Shown: positions 36,106-39,876 of the stretch, piece after piece
Numbering within the stretch: the stretch's first letter is position 1
How the letters are laid out: each line of letters opens with the position of its first letter
DNA from: JAKAGZ01 sp035266865
GTDB lineage: Bacteria; Bacteroidota; Ignavibacteria; Ignavibacteriales; Ignavibacteriaceae
Assembly (NCBI GenBank): GCA_035266865.1
Contig: DATFMR010000048.1
Coordinates: 1-39,876, forward strand
DNA length: 39,876 bases
Reading direction: 5' to 3'
Notes under the pieces: generated by a model
Databases searched by the model: none
Told to the model about the DNA's origin: nothing
Seen by the model: the letters and a program-made list of their open reading frames with translations, nothing else
Translations under genes and position numbers: made by a program

Positions 36106-36459
36106 ATGATACAGCCTAATTATAAATATTCAATTGTAATACCTGTAAAGTATGAAATCAAATACTTCCTTAAACAATTAATCGATTTTAAGTCAGGAAT
36201 TTTCAGAGATAGAGTCAAAAGATATATTGTTACATAAAATTCGGATTCTTGTCCATTGTATATAATTGGAAAAGCATTATTTTTAATTTATCAGTTTAAT
36301 AGTATTGGATTGTTGTGGGATTACTTTTTATCAGTAGTCAAACTAAAGCCAGGGCAAATCAATAAAAATTTAATAAAATATATCCTGAAACATCAGATGA
36401 GTAGGTTTTTGGGCAAAAGTCGATCTGGAAAAGAAATCATTTACCTTTTTGTAATATAG
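36106..36459 (+). pseudogene. Internally deleted GT2 glycosyltransferase
   Basis: One reading frame with a single internal stop (36235-36237). The first part, YSIVIPVKYEIKYFLKQL, matches the N-terminus FAIVTPVKDEINYFPKTV of the GT2 at 24800. The second part, NSDSCPLYIIGKALFLI and FNSIGLLWDYF to KYILKHQMSRFLG, matches that protein's C-terminus (NSGYHPLFVLF, SNSIGVFWGYF, KYIRKQQMNKLLG). About 170 codons between them, including the catalytic aspartates, are gone. It cannot be an active glycosyltransferase. An ORF starting with TTG at 36256 is only its tail. Confidence 0.8.
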
Positions 36460-36468
36460 AAATCTAAA

Positions 36469-37620
36469 GTGAATAATAATAATTTAAAAATATGTATGGT
36501 AGATTCAGCAATCGGGAATGATTATTCATTTTACCTATGTTCCGGAATGAAAGCCATAGGCTTAGACATAAGAATGGTCGTACCTGAGGATAGGGAAGTT
36601 GAGTTCAAAATAGAGTTTCCTCTCGTTAAGTTATCTCCTACTAAGAAATCATCCGTAAGCAAATTGAATAAACTAATAAAATATATTAATTATTTAAAAA
36701 AATTGTATTCTTATATTAAGAGAAACAAATTTGATGCCGTCCATTTTCAGTTTCTTAGAAGAATAGAAATGGAAAGTTTTTTTATCCTGTTTTTAAGATT
36801 GATGGGTACTAAATTAATTTATACTGTACACGATGTGTCCCCTTTGAATAAGAGTAGACTGCATAATCTGTTAAGTGCCATCACTTATAAATCAGTTAAT
36901 ATTTTAATTGTTCATTCGAATAAAAATAAGCAAATGTTGCTAGAAAAAATTTCATTAAAGCCTGATAAGATTAAGATTGTACCACATGGAAATTTCAATG
37001 GTTATGTACCGGCACAACCATTAACAAAAAATGAAGCCAGGAAATATTTTGGGCTAAATAGTGATGAGAAGGTTTTATTATTCTTTGGTTTTATAAAAGC
37101 ATACAAAGGTTTAGATGTACTTTTGGAAGCTGTGGAGATTGTATCAAAATCGGTGGATAAACTATCTCTAATAATTGCAGGTGCGGCGGAATCGAAAAAA
37201 TTAGCTGATAGTTATAAGAAAATGATTTCTGGATTACCAAAGAATGTAAATGTGATTTATCATTCTGAATTTATTCACCGTGAAAAAGTTGCAAATTATT
37301 TCCTTGCAAGTGATGTTTTAATATTGCCTTATCAAATTATCTCCCACAGTGGTGTATTACACCTTGCCTATTCATTCGGACGTCCCATAATAGGAACCAG
37401 AGTAGGAGATTTTGAAGAATTTATAGAGGATGGGAAAAGTGGCATTCTTACCAAAAGCAATGATTCGCAAGGAGTGGCAGATGCCATTCTTCACTTTTAC
37501 TCTAATCCAGAGGATGTTGTCAAAATGTGTTTATATACTCAAAATCTAAATGACACAAAATATTCCTGGGAAAACATTGCTTTAACAATGAAAGAAATTT
37601 ATCAACAATTTAAATTTTGA
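36469..37620 (+). CDS. GT4-family glycosyltransferase
   Basis: A 383-residue GT-B enzyme. The acceptor domain starts LKICMVDSAIGNDYSFYL and has VHFQFLRRIEM and KLIYTVHDVSPLN; the donor domain has VLLFFGFIKAYKGLDVLLEA, the common K-x-K-G motif, and HSGVLHLAYSFGRPIIGTRVGDFEEFI. It would add a sugar to the repeat unit. The start is GTG at 36469, ten bases after the deleted GT2. It is the last intact sugar transferase before the polymerase. Confidence 0.9.
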   Translation: MNNNNLKICMVDSAIGNDYSFYLCSGMKAIGLDIRMVVPEDREVEFKIEFPLVKLSPTKKSSVSKLNKLIKYINYLKKLYSYIKRNKFDAVHFQFLRRIEMESFFILFLRLMGTKLIYTVHDVSPLNKSRLHNLLSAITYKSVNILIVHSNKNKQMLLEKISLKPDKIKIVPHGNFNGYVPAQPLTKNEARKYFGLNSDEKVLLFFGFIKAYKGLDVLLEAVEIVSKSVDKLSLIIAGAAESKKLADSYKKMISGLPKNVNVIYHSEFIHREKVANYFLASDVLILPYQIISHSGVLHLAYSFGRPIIGTRVGDFEEFIEDGKSGILTKSNDSQGVADAILHFYSNPEDVVKMCLYTQNLNDTKYSWENIALTMKEIYQQFKF

Positions 37621-37810
37621 TCCCTTTAATAAAAAATATGTATTTATATAATATTAGTATTTTTGATCAGTAAAAATGAGGAATGGGAAAAATTCAAAAT
37701 TTTAATAGGTATGATCTAAATGATTAAAATAATTTTGTGATTGTGTGTACGAATGGAATCTGAGAATTTATGTTTTTAAAACATCTTTTTTTTTAACCCC
37801 TTAAATAAAT

Positions 37811-37863
37811 ATGAGCTATTAAAGTAATCAATACTTTTATGCTCAATCTTTACTTTAGCTCAT
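37811..37863. repeat. Long inverted repeat just upstream of the polymerase gene
   Basis: ATGAGCTA (37811-37818) pairs perfectly with TAGCTCAT (37856-37863), continuing after a three-base bulge with AAGTAA (37822-37827) and TTACTT (37850-37855) around a 22-base loop. It ends 25 bases before the ATG at 37889. It is not followed by a proper T-run, so it could be an operator, an mRNA leader structure controlling the polymerase, or a weak terminator of the GT4 transcript. Confidence 0.45.
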
Positions 37864-37888
37864 TTTCTTTAAAAATGTAGATTGATTT

Positions 37889-39166
37889 ATGGCAGAGGAT
37901 TTTAATGTTGAAAAGAATATATATTTCAAAATAGCAATATTAGCTTTTGTGGCATATATGTTTTTTATGTTCTTTGGTACAAAAATACCATTCCAAGCAA
38001 AAGGTGGTAATTCTTCAGAAGGTGGGGGCGGCAATATTGTCAACCAAATAATTTATCCGGCCATATTTTTACTTTCTTTGATTTCTCTATTTGTGAGGCG
38101 CCTTGATGCACTAGCCATAATAAAAAAGGAAAAATTATTAACTATATTTCTAATCTGGTGCTTATTTAGCATTATCTGGTCATATAGTCCTATTGATACA
38201 GCCAAACGCTTTTTCAGGACATTAACAGTATTTGCAGTTACACTGTCTTTGCTGGTACATACAACTTCGACAAAAGAAATCCTGAATTTTATTAAACCTG
38301 TTTTGTATTTATATGTATTTCTTTCAATTATTGTCTGCATTGTAATACCGGGAGCAAAAGACTATCAATTCCATACCTGGAGAGGATTTGAAGACTCAAA
38401 AAATGTACTTGGCGGCGTAGCTGTAGTATGCATATTGTTATGTAGTTTTATCTATAAAGTGGAAAGAGGAGGGGCTAAATTTGTTGCAAGTATAGCAGTG
38501 CTTTTTTCTCTCGCACTGCTGTTTGGGTCAAGAAGTATGTCTTCGATTATGGCTTTTCTAATAGTCGCTCTTGTTGGCTTATTATTATCATTCGACAAAT
38601 TATTTAAACCGCTCGGCCTGGGTCGAGCTCTCTCAGCAATTATTATTTTATTTGTAGGCGCAATGGGTACAATTGTTCTATTAATTTATCCAGAGATACT
38701 TGCTATATTTACAGAAGCCGTGGGAAAAGATCCAAGCTTTACTGGCAGAACAGATCTTTGGACAAGTATGTTTATCAGCATATCGAAACATCCATTTTTG
38801 GGAACCGGTTACCGGGCATTCTGGAGCGTTCACCCTCCGTCTGACTACTTAATTCATATAAATTCTCTATTTATCTGGTTGCCGAATGAATCTCATAATG
38901 GATTTATAGATATTGCCAACGAAGTTGGGATTATTGGTCTTACTATTTTTCTTGTTATGCTAATAAGATATTTCCTTAGTATGAGACAACTGGACTCGCC
39001 TAATCCATGGAAATGGCTAATTATTGCACCTTTAATAGTCAACTTGCAGGAATCTTCAATGGTTGGTTTTACTTGGTCTGTCGGTGCTATGTTAATAATA
39101 TCATATATGATACTGTTTGCGCAGCTATGGAGACAGGATGATGAAGCAGAATATGAAACCGGATAA
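37889..39166 (+). CDS. Wzy-like O-antigen polymerase/ligase family protein
   Basis: A 425-residue polytopic membrane protein with about ten hydrophobic helices (for example IYFKIAILAFVAYMFFMFFG and LLTIFLIWCLFSIIWSYSP). It has the family signature of PF04932 proteins: a large periplasmic loop with GRTDLWTSMF, then SHNGFIDIANEVGIIGL. WSYSP and the DxxDTAKR-type stretch after it are also usual for this family. It probably polymerises the flipped repeat units; a ligase role is possible because the family does not separate the two by sequence. Its stop is only four bases from the stop of the converging T9SS gene. Confidence 0.9.
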   Translation: MAEDFNVEKNIYFKIAILAFVAYMFFMFFGTKIPFQAKGGNSSEGGGGNIVNQIIYPAIFLLSLISLFVRRLDALAIIKKEKLLTIFLIWCLFSIIWSYSPIDTAKRFFRTLTVFAVTLSLLVHTTSTKEILNFIKPVLYLYVFLSIIVCIVIPGAKDYQFHTWRGFEDSKNVLGGVAVVCILLCSFIYKVERGGAKFVASIAVLFSLALLFGSRSMSSIMAFLIVALVGLLLSFDKLFKPLGLGRALSAIIILFVGAMGTIVLLIYPEILAIFTEAVGKDPSFTGRTDLWTSMFISISKHPFLGTGYRAFWSVHPPSDYLIHINSLFIWLPNESHNGFIDIANEVGIIGLTIFLVMLIRYFLSMRQLDSPNPWKWLIIAPLIVNLQESSMVGFTWSVGAMLIISYMILFAQLWRQDDEAEYETG

Positions 39167-39170
39167 AAAT

Positions 39171-39876
39171 TTATTTAAGTAAATTCATTTTCTTAGTTTG
39201 AGAAAAACTACCTGCTGTTAATCTGTATAAGTAAATACCGCTAGATACATTTTCACCTCTGGTGTTGTTCCCATTCCAATAAACTACGTGATAACCCGCT
39301 TCTGTTTGTTTGTCAAGAAGTGTCTTAATCTCCCTGCCCAATATATCATAAATCTTAATCGTTACGTCTTCTGTAGTGGGGACATAAAATTTAATTGCAG
39401 TAGACGGATTGAATGGATTAGGGGCGTTCTGAAGAAGTTTTGCGCTACTTAATTCAGAAAGGTTAATTGTTATGGCATCATAATATTTAAATTCCCCATC
39501 AAAGTCTATTTGTTTTAGCCTGTAATTGAATGTAGTCCCTCCGTCCGGAGAATCATTAAAAGTATAACTATGTGGTGAATTACTATTTCCATGCCCGGCA
39601 ACAAATCCTATTTTTTCCCAGCCGGTGTTGTTGCCTGATCTTTCAATATCAAAACCGTAGTTATTTAATTCTGTTGCTGTTGACCAGTTCAGATGAACAC
39701 TAGAATTGCCGATTAAATGTGCATTAAATATTGTCAATTCAACTGGTAATACTTTCTCCAAAGTATAGTCGTCTACTGAAGAATTACTACCAACGGCGAA
39801 AAATTCAAATTTAAGGGAAGTCGTGGTTTCAGTTACTTTCATTGCACCATAATCAGACCAATATCGAACCTGACTG
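39171..39876 (-). CDS. T9SS-exported protein, C-terminal part only
   Basis: The frame is open from the window edge (39876) to the stop at 39171-39173; ATG 39842 is internal, since codons upstream (reading SQVRYWSDYGA) continue without a stop. The first visible stretch, TTSLKFEFFAVGSNSSVDDYTL, resembles the end of a phosphoesterase-type or beta-sandwich domain, but this is uncertain. Then comes the LPVELTIFNAHL linker, the NNYGFDIERS segment, YRLKQIDFDG, and a sorting domain starting NAPNPFNPSTAIKFYVP, an Ala variant of the usual NYPNPFNP. It is predicted to be a surface or secreted protein; its main domain lies outside the window. Confidence 0.82.
   Translation of the reverse strand, partial: SQVRYWSDYGAMKVTETTTSLKFEFFAVGSNSSVDDYTLEKVLPVELTIFNAHLIGNSSVHLNWSTATELNNYGFDIERSGNNTGWEKIGFVAGHGNSNSPHSYTFNDSPDGGTTFNYRLKQIDFDGEFKYYDAITINLSELSSAKLLQNAPNPFNPSTAIKFYVPTTEDVTIKIYDILGREIKTLLDKQTEAGYHVVYWNGNNTRGENVSSGIYLYRLTAGSFSQTKKMNLLK

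Noticed and set aside
36256..36459. A 67-residue ORF starting with TTG
   Set aside because: It is the C-terminal tail of the deleted GT2 gene beginning at 36106, in the same frame, not an independent gene.
34990..36459. Transposon-mediated origin of the duplicated sulfotransferase module
   Set aside because: No transposase, terminal inverted repeats or target duplications could be seen at the module edges.

Overview
The window is AT-rich (about one third G+C by eye) chromosomal DNA of a Gram-negative bacterium with a type IX secretion system. Five encoded proteins end in a type A T9SS sorting domain opening with N-(Y/A)-P-N-P-F-N-P. That exact flavour of sorting domain is familiar from Ignavibacteria and neighbouring lineages of the Bacteroidota/FCB group, so I place the organism there; this is inference, because no rRNA or housekeeping marker is present. 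No tRNA, IS element or CRISPR array was seen.

The window is the interior of a large surface or exopolysaccharide locus of the Wzx/Wzy type. Region 1 (1-3820) holds the end of a sugar acetyltransferase, a Wza-like export protein and a Wzc-like chain-length regulator/tyrosine kinase, closed by a strong terminator. Region 2 (3878-8164) is four same-strand genes: a FemAB/GNAT-like transferase, an ATP-grasp ligase, an HPr-kinase-like P-loop protein and a thymidylate-kinase-like protein. Region 3 (8201-15016) alternates T9SS cargo (a metallophosphoesterase and an endonuclease/exonuclease/phosphatase-fold protein) with a pyruvate kinase-ATP sulfurylase fusion and a sulfotransferase. Region 4 (15403-18655) is a compact run of FemAB-like protein, polysaccharide deacetylase and GT4 glycosyltransferase. 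Region 5 (18675-26145) contains two paralogous beta-helix proteins (only one with a T9SS tail), two GT2 glycosyltransferases, a second type of sulfotransferase and gene relics. Region 6 (26805-30522) holds a nucleotidyltransferase / NDK-like / kinase-like triple-domain protein and the Wzx flippase. Region 7 (30633-34142, minus strand) has a WlbA/WlbB-type pair for a diacetamido-uronic acid and another T9SS protein. Region 8 (34343-39876) has a decayed sulfotransferase, a third intact sulfotransferase, a decayed GT2, a GT4, the Wzy-like polymerase and the end of one more T9SS protein.

Taken together: activated sugars (including a WlbA/WlbB-type aminouronic acid) are assembled by two GT4 and two GT2 enzymes, flipped by Wzx, polymerised by Wzy and exported by the Wza/Wzc pair. 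ATP sulfurylase makes APS, and three intact sulfotransferases (plus relics of at least two more) point to a sulfated polymer. No APS kinase, initiating sugar-phosphate transferase or WlbC/WbpE aminotransferase lies in the window, so these must be encoded elsewhere or beyond its ends. The most unusual items are the pyruvate kinase-ATP sulfurylase fusion, the three-domain protein at 26805, and a duplicated, inverted sulfotransferase-GT2 module carrying decaying copies of its own genes.
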